Source of the DNA: JAGNNV01 sp031412915
GTDB taxonomy: Bacteria > Acidobacteriota > Vicinamibacteria > Fen-336 > JAGNNV01
Reading direction: 5' to 3'
Assembly: GCA_031412915.1 (NCBI GenBank)
Contig: JANODX010000096.1
Location: 19,113-83,112 of the forward strand
Length of the DNA: 64,000 bases
Both the position numbers and the translations under genes were made by a program. Under the pieces are notes generated by a model. That model did no database searches. It saw nothing but the letters and a program-made list of their open reading frames with translations, and was not told the origin of the DNA. Shown here piece after piece: positions 17,668-26,348 of the stretch (within the stretch, counting starts at the first letter, position 1; every line of letters begins with the position of its first letter).

Positions 17668-19356
17668 ATGATTCGTCGTGCGTTTCTGCTCGTCGTCGCC
17701 GCACTCGCTCTGTCACCGCCCCAAGCTCACGCGCAGTCGGCGCCCGCTCGCGCCAGGCTGGGCATGGTGATCACCGAGAGTGATATCGCGTCCGAGGTCG
17801 GTTTCGAGGTCATCAAGAGCGGAGGGAATGCGATCGACGCCGCGGTGGCGACGGCTTTCGCGATGGCCGTCACCCATCCCGCCGCAGGCAATATCGGAGG
17901 GGGCGGGTTTCTCGTGTACCGACCGGAGAGCGGCGAGCCCACGTCCTACGATTTCCGGGAGCGAGCACCCGCAGGGTCCTCGGCCGGGATGTGGATCAAG
18001 GACGGCAAGTACGACTCCGATCTCCATCACTACTCTCACCGGGCGGTGGGGGTGCCGGGCACTGTTTCCGGTCTCCACCTGGCGTGGAAGGAACATGGCT
18101 CGAAGCCGTGGAACGATCTCCTGAGGCCCGCAATGGCTCTGGCCAGGGACGGCTTCCTTATCTCGCATGGCCTCGCCCTGTCGCTCGAGGAGATGATCCC
18201 GGAGTTCAAGAAATACCCGGCGTCGCTGGCTCAGTTCTCGAAAGAAGGCGAGCCCTACCGGGCGGGCGAGATCCTCAAGCAGGCCGACCTGGCGCGCACC
18301 CTGACCCGGATCGCCGAACAGGGACCGAAAGGCTTCTACGAGGGCGAGACGGCGATGCTCATCGAGAAAGAGATGAAGGCCCATGGCGGCCTCATTACGC
18401 GCGAGGATCTGAAGGCGTACCAGGCGAAGAAGCGCGACGTCATCAAGGGCGTCTACCGCGGCTACGACATCATCGGCATGGCCCCGCCCAGCTCGGGCGG
18501 TATCGCAGTCGTGGAGATGCTGAACCTGCTCGAGCCCTACGATCTCAAGGCGAACGGCTACGGCTCGGCCCTAAACCTGCACCTCATCACCGAGTCGATG
18601 CGTCGGGCGTTCGCCGACCGGGCCCAGTTCATCGGCGACCCCGACTTCGTGACGGGCATGCCGATCGCGCGTTTGATCTCGAAGGAACATGCGGGCGTCC
18701 TGCGCATGACGATCGATCCCAACAAGGCCTCCAAGTCGTCACCCGGTTCGTTCACCTGGCCCGCCGAATCCCGGGAAACGACTCACCTGTCGATCGTCGA
18801 CGGCAGGCGCAACGCCGTGTCCCTGACCTACACCATCGAGGACTATTACGGCTCGCGCATCGTCGTGCCCGGGGCCGGGTTCCTGCTGAACAACGAGATG
18901 GGCGACTTCAACGCCGGGGCGGGGCTGACGGACGAGCGCGGTCTCATCGGCACGGCGCCGAACCTCACGGAAGCCGGCAAGCGAATGCTGTCGAGCATGT
19001 CGCCCACGATCCTGGCCAGGGACGGCAAGCTCTTCATGATCACCGGGTCGCCGGGCGGCCGCACCATCATCAACACGGTTCTGACCACCATTCTCAATGT
19101 GGTGGATTTCGGGATGAACGCCCAGGAGGCGGTCGATGCGGGCCGCATGCACCACCAGTGGCTGCCCGACCGGCTCACCGTCGAACGCTACGGATTCTCG
19201 GCCGACACCATCAAAGCCCTGCGGGCGATGGGCCACACGGTGATCGAAGAGGGCGGCCAGGGCGCCGCACAGGTGATCGTCCTCAACCAGAAGCAGAACA
19301 TCCTGGAGGGTGGGGTCGATCGGCGCGTGTCCGACGGCGGAGCGGCTGGGAAATAG
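17668..19356 (+). CDS. ggt: Gamma-glutamyltranspeptidase / glutathione hydrolase
   Basis: A 562-residue N-terminal nucleophile hydrolase precursor. The ATG at 17668 has a CGGAGG site and opens a signal peptide ending near HAQ. The pre-cleavage half carries GGNAIDAAVAT and GNIGGGGFLVYR. The autocleavage and catalytic Thr is Thr371 in ETTHLSIVD. SSMSPTIL and SPGGRTIINTV in the C-terminal half are the conserved oxyanion and substrate segments. It removes gamma-glutamyl groups from glutathione and related peptides in the periplasm. Its neighbours (TonB receptors, exported amidohydrolase) fit a peptide/amide scavenging lifestyle. The enzyme looks complete and functional. Confidence 0.93.
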   Translation: MIRRAFLLVVAALALSPPQAHAQSAPARARLGMVITESDIASEVGFEVIKSGGNAIDAAVATAFAMAVTHPAAGNIGGGGFLVYRPESGEPTSYDFRERAPAGSSAGMWIKDGKYDSDLHHYSHRAVGVPGTVSGLHLAWKEHGSKPWNDLLRPAMALARDGFLISHGLALSLEEMIPEFKKYPASLAQFSKEGEPYRAGEILKQADLARTLTRIAEQGPKGFYEGETAMLIEKEMKAHGGLITREDLKAYQAKKRDVIKGVYRGYDIIGMAPPSSGGIAVVEMLNLLEPYDLKANGYGSALNLHLITESMRRAFADRAQFIGDPDFVTGMPIARLISKEHAGVLRMTIDPNKASKSSPGSFTWPAESRETTHLSIVDGRRNAVSLTYTIEDYYGSRIVVPGAGFLLNNEMGDFNAGAGLTDERGLIGTAPNLTEAGKRMLSSMSPTILARDGKLFMITGSPGGRTIINTVLTTILNVVDFGMNAQEAVDAGRMHHQWLPDRLTVERYGFSADTIKALRAMGHTVIEEGGQGAAQVIVLNQKQNILEGGVDRRVSDGGAAGK

Positions 19357-19712
19357 AAGAACCCCGGTTGTCGCTCAAATCGAGAAGGGCGAGGGGCGAC
19401 GGAGAAGCGCCCCCTCGGGACATGCGCGCTGAATTGCGCGACTTCGACGCGCCGCCACGGGGCAGGCAGCAAGGCCGCAGGCAAATTGCGTGCGGCGCCG
19501 GGGAGTCTGGGCGCTGCATTTTTTGCGCTGAAATTTTCTATGAAATCGAAAACCAACTTGCTTTTCGGAACAAAGCGGGATTACGATTCAAACACTTTAG
19601 GTTCACCGTCAGGACCTCCGGGCTCATCAGGCCCAGCCTTTGTGCTGGACGGGTTGGGAAAGTCCGGGGCAGTTCGGGCGTTTTCTCTGGCGTTTTCCCT
19701 TTGGAGCTTTCG
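19357..19712 (+). other. Gene-free leader of the third TonB receptor gene
   Basis: This 356-bp stretch has no credible gene. A locally A+T-rich segment (about 19515-19590) probably holds the receptor promoter; TTGCTT near 19558 with TTACGA 17 bp downstream is only a weak match. A short hairpin CCAGC/GCTGG (19633-19648) lies in the leader, and GGAG precedes the ATG. Confidence 0.4.
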
Positions 19713-22700
19713 ATGAAACAGTTGAGAAATTGGCTCGCGTGCGGCATTGTGCTACTCGCCGGCGCAACCGCGACCCTGGCCCAGACCTATCACGGAGGCC
19801 TGCGCGGAATCGTCCGCGAAGCGGGCGCCGTTGTACCCGGAGTCTCTGTCGCGTTGACCAACGAGGGGACCAATGCGGTCCGAACCACCCAGACGAACAC
19901 TCTGGGAGAGTACGTTTTCGCCCAGGTGGATCCGGGAAGTTACGCCCTCAAGGTTGGGATCCAGGGCTTCAAAACCATTGATACCAAGGGATTGAGAATC
20001 GGCACACAGCAGTTCCGCACCATGGACTTCACCCTCGAGATCGGCACCCTGGCCGAGACCGTCGTGGTCGAAGGTACGGCCCAGTTGCTCGAAACCTCGA
20101 ACGCCTCGGTGAGCAGCACGCTCGACTCCGCCACGCTGCAGACCCTTCCCACCGCCGGCCGCAACCCGTTCTTCCTGGCCACCATAACCCCCGGGGTGAC
20201 CCACACCGGCGACCCGCAGTTCGTTCGCCAGCAGGACCAGACCAACTCCTCGCTTCTCTCCCTCGGGGGCGGACCGCGGCGCGGCAACAACTACACCCTC
20301 GACGGCGTTTCGGTCGTGGACATCCGCAACCGCGCCACCATCATCCCTTCGCTCGAGGCGGTGGAAGAGGTCAAGATCCAGGTCAGCACGTACGACTCCG
20401 AGATGGGGCGCACCGGCGGGGGCGTCTTCAACATGACGGGCAAGTCGGGAAGCAATGCCTGGCATGGCGCTGCCCTGGGCCAGACCCGGCCGAGTTCGAT
20501 GAGGGCCCGGGATTTCTTCTCTCAGAAGGCCTGCGACGCGGATGCCAGCGCCTGCGAGAAGTCCGATACCTACTTCTATCTGTACGGGGGCTCGATCGGC
20601 GGCCCGATCGTGAAGAACAAGACCTTCTTCTGGGGAACGTTCGAGGGCTACGATACGAACACCCGAAGCAGTCAGGTCGTGATCACACCGACCGATCGCG
20701 AGTTGAACGGAGACTTCTCCCAGAGCGGGGTCACGATCTACGACCCCCTGACCACGCGGCCGGATCCGAACCGGCCGGGGCAGTACATCCGCACTCCCTT
20801 CCCGGGCAACGTGATCCCGGCCAATCGCATCAGCCCGGTGGCCGCTGGGCTCCGGAAATTCTGGCCTAAGCCCGGAGCCTTCGACGCTTCCCTGGTGGAC
20901 AAGTCGATCACCGGAACGCTCAAGCTCGATCAGATATGGAACGAAAAGGTGCGCTCGTCGGCGATGTATGGCTACTATGACTCGACGGAGCCTGCGGTTC
21001 GCTCCTACGGTGGGGACATCGGCCAGAACCCTGCCGACCCCGGTGACGGCGCGCTCTACCGCACGGTCCACGCCATAGCCATCAACAACACGATCACTCC
21101 CAACGCCAGCACCGTCGCGCACGTGCGGTTCGGGTATACGAGCTTCGCTGACGACTGCGTGCCCGTGGAATTCGACCCCGGCACACTTGGGTTCGCTTCG
21201 TCCTATGCATCGGCAGTCCCTCGGAAGAAGTTCCCGGCCTTCGCCGTCGGGGATTACGGCACGGACTACAACGGCCGGCTATTCGGGGACCGTGGTATCC
21301 AGGACACCGGCTACTACTCGTGGGACGCCAATGCCTCGATGTCCAAACTGATGGGTAAGCACACCGTCAAGTTCGGAGCGTCCTACCGGCAGATCGGGTT
21401 CACGAATACCACCGCCGCCCAGTCCAGCGGTGAATTCACCTTCAACGGCCAGTTCACGAGCGCCAACCCGCTGAGCCCCACGAACAACGACCCGTATGCG
21501 CTCTCGGCATTTCTGCTCGGCTACCCGTCGACCGGTAGCATGGTCGTGGCTACGCCGAACGACTTCTTCATCAACTACTACGCGGGGTATGTCCAGGACG
21601 ACATCCGGATCAACTCCAACCTGACCGTGAACGCGGGCGTCCGTTACGAGTTCGAGCAGGGCTTGCAGGAGAAGAACAACGCCTTCACGGTCGGCTTCGA
21701 CCGTGACCGCGCCTTCCCCGTGCAGGTCGGGGGCCTGAATCTCAAAGGCGGTCTGCAATACGCGGGAGTGGATGGGTATCCGACACACCAGAGCGACCCC
21801 TCCAAGACGAAGTTCGCGCCGCGCGCGGGCTTCGCGTGGTCGATCGACTCGAAGACGGTGTTGCGCGGAGGCTTTGGCCTGTTCTGGGCTCCCTACCAGT
21901 ACGCGTTCCCGAGCGAGACCAACCTCGGGGCACGCGGCTTCACCCAGGTGACCGACTACGTGGCGAGCACCGACGGAGGCCTGACCCCTTGCGCGACTTG
22001 CAACATCGTGAATCCGTTCCCGAGAGGATTCCAGCAGCCCACCGGCAGCAAGAACGGTCTGGCGACGGGTGCTGGCGGCACGGTGGAATTCGTGGACCAG
22101 TTCCGCCAGTCTCCCTATGTGCAACAGTACTCCCTCGACTTCCAGCGTGAGATCGGCGGCAGAATCACGTTGGGGCTCGGCTACATCGGGTCCCGCACCG
22201 AGAGGATCGGGGTCGGCGGCAACGATTCCGCGACTGTCAATATCAACCAGCTCGATCCGAAATATCAGGCCCTGGGCGCGGCCCTGGCGCAGCAGGTGCC
22301 AAACCCGTTCTTCGGCAACGCGACCTTCGGCTCCTTCTCGACCTCACCCACCATCTCCCGCGGGCAACTCCTGCGTCCCTACCCACAGTTCGGCGACGTC
22401 CTCGCCCACCAGGTGAGTGCCGGCAAGGCGCGCTATCACTCGCTGATCGTGAGGATGGAGCGGCCAATGCGGGGCGGCTGGGGTGGCCGCATCAACTACA
22501 CCTGGAGTTCCAACGAGAGCAACGTCTTCGGCGAGCGGAACGCGTTCAGCAACAACGGCGGCGCCCAGTCCCGGCCGGTCAACAGCTACGACCTCGATGC
22601 CGAGTACGCACCCTCGGTGACGGAGCAGCCGCATCGGCTCAACTACGCTATTACCTTCGAACTGCCTTTCGGCAAGGGCAAGAAGCACTTGTCGGAGCCG

Positions 22701-23201
22701 GGTCTGGCCCGTGTCCTGTTCGGCGGCTGGTCGATCACGGGGGTCGGGTACTTCCAAAGCGGTTTCCCGGTGGTCGTCACCCAGGCCTCCAACAACTCCG
22801 GCGTGTTCGGGAGAATTCAGCGACCGAACGTGACGGGCACCGACCCCGCGACCTCGGGCAGCACCGAGGATCGATATAACGCGAGCTGCGGTTGCATCGC
22901 GAACTGGTTCAACCCGGCCGCGTGGTCGGCCGCTGCGCCTTTCACGTTCGGCAACGCCCCGCGCACGGACAGCCGTATGCGGACGCCGTTCAAGACCCAG
23001 ACGGACATCGCGTTCCAGAAGACCGAGCCTTTGGGCTCAGGCGGCAAGAACCTGATGTTCCGGTTGGAGATGATCAACATCCTCAACGACTCGCAGTTCA
23101 GCGGGCCGAACACGAGCTTCGGTTCCTCGAGCTTCGGGAGAATCACCGGTCTACGAGGTTTCCCGCGCCTGATGCAAGTCATGGTACGGCTCGGGTTCTA
23201 G
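19713..23201 (+). CDS. TonB-dependent receptor with carboxypeptidase-regulatory domain (Oar-like)
   Basis: A 1162-residue outer-membrane protein. The ATG at 19713 follows GGAG by 6 nt and begins a signal peptide ending near TLAQ. Residues about 25-110 are the regulatory-like beta-sandwich (GGLRGIVREAGAVVPGVSV). The plug has NYTLDGVSVVDIRN and ends at FNMTGKSGSNAWHG. The barrel follows and ends in a terminal aromatic (MVRLGF), the beta-barrel signal. Paralogous to the gene at 470-3664 but clearly divergent. A strong terminator follows at 23246. The ligand is unknown. Confidence 0.9.
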   Translation: MKQLRNWLACGIVLLAGATATLAQTYHGGLRGIVREAGAVVPGVSVALTNEGTNAVRTTQTNTLGEYVFAQVDPGSYALKVGIQGFKTIDTKGLRIGTQQFRTMDFTLEIGTLAETVVVEGTAQLLETSNASVSSTLDSATLQTLPTAGRNPFFLATITPGVTHTGDPQFVRQQDQTNSSLLSLGGGPRRGNNYTLDGVSVVDIRNRATIIPSLEAVEEVKIQVSTYDSEMGRTGGGVFNMTGKSGSNAWHGAALGQTRPSSMRARDFFSQKACDADASACEKSDTYFYLYGGSIGGPIVKNKTFFWGTFEGYDTNTRSSQVVITPTDRELNGDFSQSGVTIYDPLTTRPDPNRPGQYIRTPFPGNVIPANRISPVAAGLRKFWPKPGAFDASLVDKSITGTLKLDQIWNEKVRSSAMYGYYDSTEPAVRSYGGDIGQNPADPGDGALYRTVHAIAINNTITPNASTVAHVRFGYTSFADDCVPVEFDPGTLGFASSYASAVPRKKFPAFAVGDYGTDYNGRLFGDRGIQDTGYYSWDANASMSKLMGKHTVKFGASYRQIGFTNTTAAQSSGEFTFNGQFTSANPLSPTNNDPYALSAFLLGYPSTGSMVVATPNDFFINYYAGYVQDDIRINSNLTVNAGVRYEFEQGLQEKNNAFTVGFDRDRAFPVQVGGLNLKGGLQYAGVDGYPTHQSDPSKTKFAPRAGFAWSIDSKTVLRGGFGLFWAPYQYAFPSETNLGARGFTQVTDYVASTDGGLTPCATCNIVNPFPRGFQQPTGSKNGLATGAGGTVEFVDQFRQSPYVQQYSLDFQREIGGRITLGLGYIGSRTERIGVGGNDSATVNINQLDPKYQALGAALAQQVPNPFFGNATFGSFSTSPTISRGQLLRPYPQFGDVLAHQVSAGKARYHSLIVRMERPMRGGWGGRINYTWSSNESNVFGERNAFSNNGGAQSRPVNSYDLDAEYAPSVTEQPHRLNYAITFELPFGKGKKHLSEPGLARVLFGGWSITGVGYFQSGFPVVVTQASNNSGVFGRIQRPNVTGTDPATSGSTEDRYNASCGCIANWFNPAAWSAAAPFTFGNAPRTDSRMRTPFKTQTDIAFQKTEPLGSGGKNLMFRLEMINILNDSQFSGPNTSFGSSSFGRITGLRGFPRLMQVMVRLGF

Positions 23202-23245
23202 CGAGCACCCGGGTAACCGGGCGGTCGTTTCGACCAAATCTCACC

Positions 23246-23275
23246 GGGCGGCTCCTTCGGGGGCCGCCCGTTTTA
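23246..23275 (+). terminator. Rho-independent terminator after the TonB receptor gene
   Basis: A stem GGGCGGC (23246-23252) / GCCGCCC (23263-23269) encloses a CTTCGG-type loop and is followed by GTTTTAG. It lies 45 bp beyond the receptor stop codon. Confidence 0.8.
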
Positions 23276-23331
23276 GTTCCGGCCTCGAAACATCATCGTC
23301 TCGGTCGGTGGGCTAGGCTAGGATCCGCCTC

Positions 23332-24564
23332 GTGAGCTTGCAGCAACCGAGGCGCGCAAGGTCGGTGGATCGCCCAGGTGTCACCCGCCGGGGGTTCCTG
23401 GGGGCCACCCTGGCCGTGAGCGGTGGCGCCCTGGCGGGCCCGCGCGAGTTCGGGTTTCCTCAGGCGGCTGCCTCCAGCGCAGCGCCATGTCCCGACCCGT
23501 TCAGGGACGGGCGCCTGCTCGGCACCCTGCCCCTGTCGGGGCGAGGTGCTTTCGAGCACCCGCTCGGAACGATGCTGGGCGAAGGGCTGGACGCGAGACT
23601 CGCGACCGATTTGTCGACCCTGACTCCGGACACCCTGGTCACGCCGAGCGACCGCTTCTTCGTACGCACGAGCACTCCCCCGGATCTCGACGCGCGGGGG
23701 CCCTGGACGATCAACGTTCGTGGCCTGGTCCCGGCCGCTCTCGATCTTGGTCTCCATTCACTGACGCCCCTCGCACGCCCGATGGGCGTCCACCTGATGG
23801 AGTGCGCGGGCAACAACAACCCGGCCAACTTCGGCCTGATGGGAGCCGCGAGCTGGGCCGGCATCCCGCTCGAGCGCGTGCTCGAGCGGGCCCATCCGCT
23901 GCCCCGGGCCACCCGCGTGCTGGTTTCGGGGATGGATGCGCAACCCGGCCGTTCACGCACGTCGCTGCCCGGTGCGAGCTGGATCTTCACGCTGGACCAG
24001 ATCGAGCGCGCGCGGCCATTCCTGGCCACCGAGATGAACGGTGCGCCTCTTCCGAGGGTGCACGGCGCGCCCGTGCGCCTGATCGTGCCTCGCTGGTACG
24101 GCTGCGCCAGCATCAAATGGGTCACCGGTATCGAGTTCGTCGACGAGGATGCCGCTTCGACCCCGCACATGCGCGAGTTCGCGAGGCGCACCCACCAGGA
24201 CGGAATACCGATGCGGGCGAGCGACTTCAAGGCCGCGAGCATCGACCAGGCGGCCATGCCCGTGCGCGTCGAGAAGTGGCTGGTGAATGGGTCGATCCGC
24301 TACCGCGTGGTGGGGATCGTGTGGGGCGGCGACCGGATCACCGACACCCTGCAGATCGGCTTCGGCTCGGACGACTCGTATGTGCCGGTGGAGGTGTGCC
24401 CCAAACCAACCACCAACGACACCTGGAGTCTGTGGTCATACGAGTGGAGACCGCGCACGCCCGGGTACTACCAGATCCTGCTCCGCTTCGGCGATCGGTC
24501 CATCCCTACTCGACGTCTCGATCTCTACTACTACATTCGTGGCGTCCGGGTGGACGAGGTCTAG
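23332..24564 (+). CDS. Tat-exported molybdopterin oxidoreductase (sulfite-oxidase family)
   Basis: A 410-residue protein. A GTG at 23332 starts a Tat signal with twin arginines at residues 19-20 (RRGFLGATLAVSGG). The molybdopterin domain carries the Mo-ligand Cys158 in MECAGNNNP. WYGCASIKWVTGIEF is the usual segment linking to the C-terminal Mo-cofactor dimerisation domain (residues about 290-405). This architecture matches SorA-type sulfite dehydrogenases, which oxidise sulfite in the periplasm. No cytochrome partner gene is adjacent, so the electron acceptor is not evident and another substrate is possible. Its stop overlaps the next start by one base. Confidence 0.87.
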   Translation: MSLQQPRRARSVDRPGVTRRGFLGATLAVSGGALAGPREFGFPQAAASSAAPCPDPFRDGRLLGTLPLSGRGAFEHPLGTMLGEGLDARLATDLSTLTPDTLVTPSDRFFVRTSTPPDLDARGPWTINVRGLVPAALDLGLHSLTPLARPMGVHLMECAGNNNPANFGLMGAASWAGIPLERVLERAHPLPRATRVLVSGMDAQPGRSRTSLPGASWIFTLDQIERARPFLATEMNGAPLPRVHGAPVRLIVPRWYGCASIKWVTGIEFVDEDAASTPHMREFARRTHQDGIPMRASDFKAASIDQAAMPVRVEKWLVNGSIRYRVVGIVWGGDRITDTLQIGFGSDDSYVPVEVCPKPTTNDTWSLWSYEWRPRTPGYYQILLRFGDRSIPTRRLDLYYYIRGVRVDEV

Positions 24565-26168
24565 TGTCCCTCTGGAAGGGCCTCCTTCCCGTCCTCGGAG
24601 TCCTGGGCCTGGGCCTCGCCCCAGCCCCGCCTCAGACCGACACCGGGGGGCTGGGCAAATTGAGCTTTGGAACCTCGGGAGCAGCCGAGGCTCAGCCTCC
24701 ATTTCTCCGTGGGGTGGCGGCGCTGCACAACTTCGCGTACGAGGAGGCCGTCCTCGAATTCCAGAAAGCCGAGCGGATCGATCCCACGTTCGCCATGGCC
24801 TACTGGGGAGAGGCCATGGCCTACAACCAGACGCTCTGGCTCAATCAGGACCCCGAGGCCGCACGGGGCATCCTGAAGCGCTTGGGCCCCACGAAGGAAG
24901 CGCGCGCGAAAAAAGCCGGGTCGGAGAAGGAGAGAGGTTTCCTCGCCGCCATCGACGTGCTGTTCGGACCTGGAGACAAGGCCGCGCGCGACCTCGCCTA
25001 CGCGAAGGCCATGGAGCGGCTGTACCTGCGCTATCCGGGCGATCATGAGGTGGCGTGCTTCTATGCGCTGGCCCTTCTCGCCACCGCCATGCGCAGCCCG
25101 GCCCTCTACTCCGAGGCGAACGAGGAGGTCCATCAGCACGCGCTCGTGGGAAGCGAAACCCAGGATCAGGTGGCGGCAATCCTCGACAAGGTCCTGAAGG
25201 CAAATCCCGGCCATCCAGGAGCCCTCCACTACTCCATCCACAACCACGATGACCCCGAGCACGCCAGGCTCGCCCTTCCCGCCGCGCGCCGGTACGCCAA
25301 GGCAGCACCCGACTCGTCGCACGCGCTGCACATGCCGGCCCACATCTTCGTGCAGCTCGGCAACTGGGCGGAGGCCGCGGCCACGGACGAGGCTTCGTTC
25401 GCGCAATCGATCGCCTGGGTGAACCGGCACGGGTTCAGGATCGGCATGCGCGATTACCACAGCCTTTCCTGGCTCTGCTACGAGGTCCTCCAGCAGGGGC
25501 GGTTTCGCCGGGCGAGGGAGACCCTGGAACTGATCCGGGCCGGTATCGCCGACACGGGCGCGCAACGCCTCAAGGCCATTGAATCGGCCATGCGCGCCCA
25601 GTACGTCATCGATACGCGCTCGTGGGAGATGCTCCGCGATCAAGCGGACTTCAGCACCGCCGCGGAGTTGTTCGCGATCGGCATGAGCGGCGCGGAAGCG
25701 GGGCGTCCCCAGGTGGGCGTCCTCGCCATGAACGAACTCAAGAGGCGGTCCCAGGGCGGGAAGCTCGACGCCGCGGTCATGGAGAAGGAGCTCGCCGCCA
25801 CTCTGGAACTCCGGCAAGGGCGGAAGGACCGCGCGGTCGCACTCGCGGAAGAAGCGGTGGCTATCGAAAAAAAGCTCCCGCCCCCGCTCGGTCCACCCCG
25901 GCCCGTGAAACCAGCCCTGGAGCTGTATGGGGAGATTCTCCTGGAGGCGGGTCGGGCCCGGGACGCCGCCCTTGCCTTCGAGCACGCACTCGCCCGCTGG
26001 CCGAACCGCTCGGCCTCCCTGCTGGGGCTGGCTCGCGCCTCGGCGGCCGCGGGCGACCGGGTGGCCGCGCGAAGGAGCTACCGTCAACTCCTTTCGAACT
26101 GGAGCCACGCGGATCCGGACGTGAACGGGCTCGACGAGGCCCGGCGGGCCGTCGCTGGGGCCAAGTGA
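24564..26168 (+). CDS. Exported TPR-repeat protein
   Basis: A 534-residue helical-repeat protein. The GTG at 24564 shares its first base with the previous stop (TAGTG), so translation is probably coupled. A signal peptide (LPVLGVLGLGLAPAPP) leads to TPR-like helices (FAYEEAVLEFQKAERIDP, then FAMAYWGEAMA). A central section contains LHYSIHNHDDPEHA and HALHMPAHIFVQLG, conserved in a family of exported TPR proteins of unknown role. Cotranscription with the molybdoenzyme suggests a scaffold or maturation role, but this is a guess. Confidence 0.8.
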   Translation: MSLWKGLLPVLGVLGLGLAPAPPQTDTGGLGKLSFGTSGAAEAQPPFLRGVAALHNFAYEEAVLEFQKAERIDPTFAMAYWGEAMAYNQTLWLNQDPEAARGILKRLGPTKEARAKKAGSEKERGFLAAIDVLFGPGDKAARDLAYAKAMERLYLRYPGDHEVACFYALALLATAMRSPALYSEANEEVHQHALVGSETQDQVAAILDKVLKANPGHPGALHYSIHNHDDPEHARLALPAARRYAKAAPDSSHALHMPAHIFVQLGNWAEAAATDEASFAQSIAWVNRHGFRIGMRDYHSLSWLCYEVLQQGRFRRARETLELIRAGIADTGAQRLKAIESAMRAQYVIDTRSWEMLRDQADFSTAAELFAIGMSGAEAGRPQVGVLAMNELKRRSQGGKLDAAVMEKELAATLELRQGRKDRAVALAEEAVAIEKKLPPPLGPPRPVKPALELYGEILLEAGRARDAALAFEHALARWPNRSASLLGLARASAAAGDRVAARRSYRQLLSNWSHADPDVNGLDEARRAVAGAK

Positions 26169-26212
26169 GAGCGGCTCGGATGGGCGCGACACGGCTGCTG
26201 AGAAACACGTTC

Positions 26213-26348
26213 AAGAACGGCCCATTCCGGGCACTCCTGGTGCAACGGTGGCTGAGCTTGCCCGCGCTGAGCCTGGTCGAAGCGTCGAAGCCACCGGCGG
26301 TCCCTTCGACCGTTCGACAGGGCTCACGGCAAGCAGGCTCAGGGACCG
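26213..26348. repeat. BIME-like paired-palindrome repeat, copy 3, abutting the sulfatase gene
   Basis: The same flank (GGCCCATTCCGGGCACTCCTG) and hairpins as copies 1 and 2. CGGTGGCT begins at 26246, and the second stem opens with CGGTCCCT and closes with AGGGACCG at 26341-26348. Its last base is the first base of the GTG that most plausibly starts the sulfatase gene, so the element forms the whole upstream region. Confidence 0.85.

Noticed and set aside
17991..19712. N-terminal extension of the third TonB receptor frame through the transpeptidase gene
   Set aside because: The extension lies out of frame over ggt. The signal peptide and ribosome site at 19713 mark the true start.
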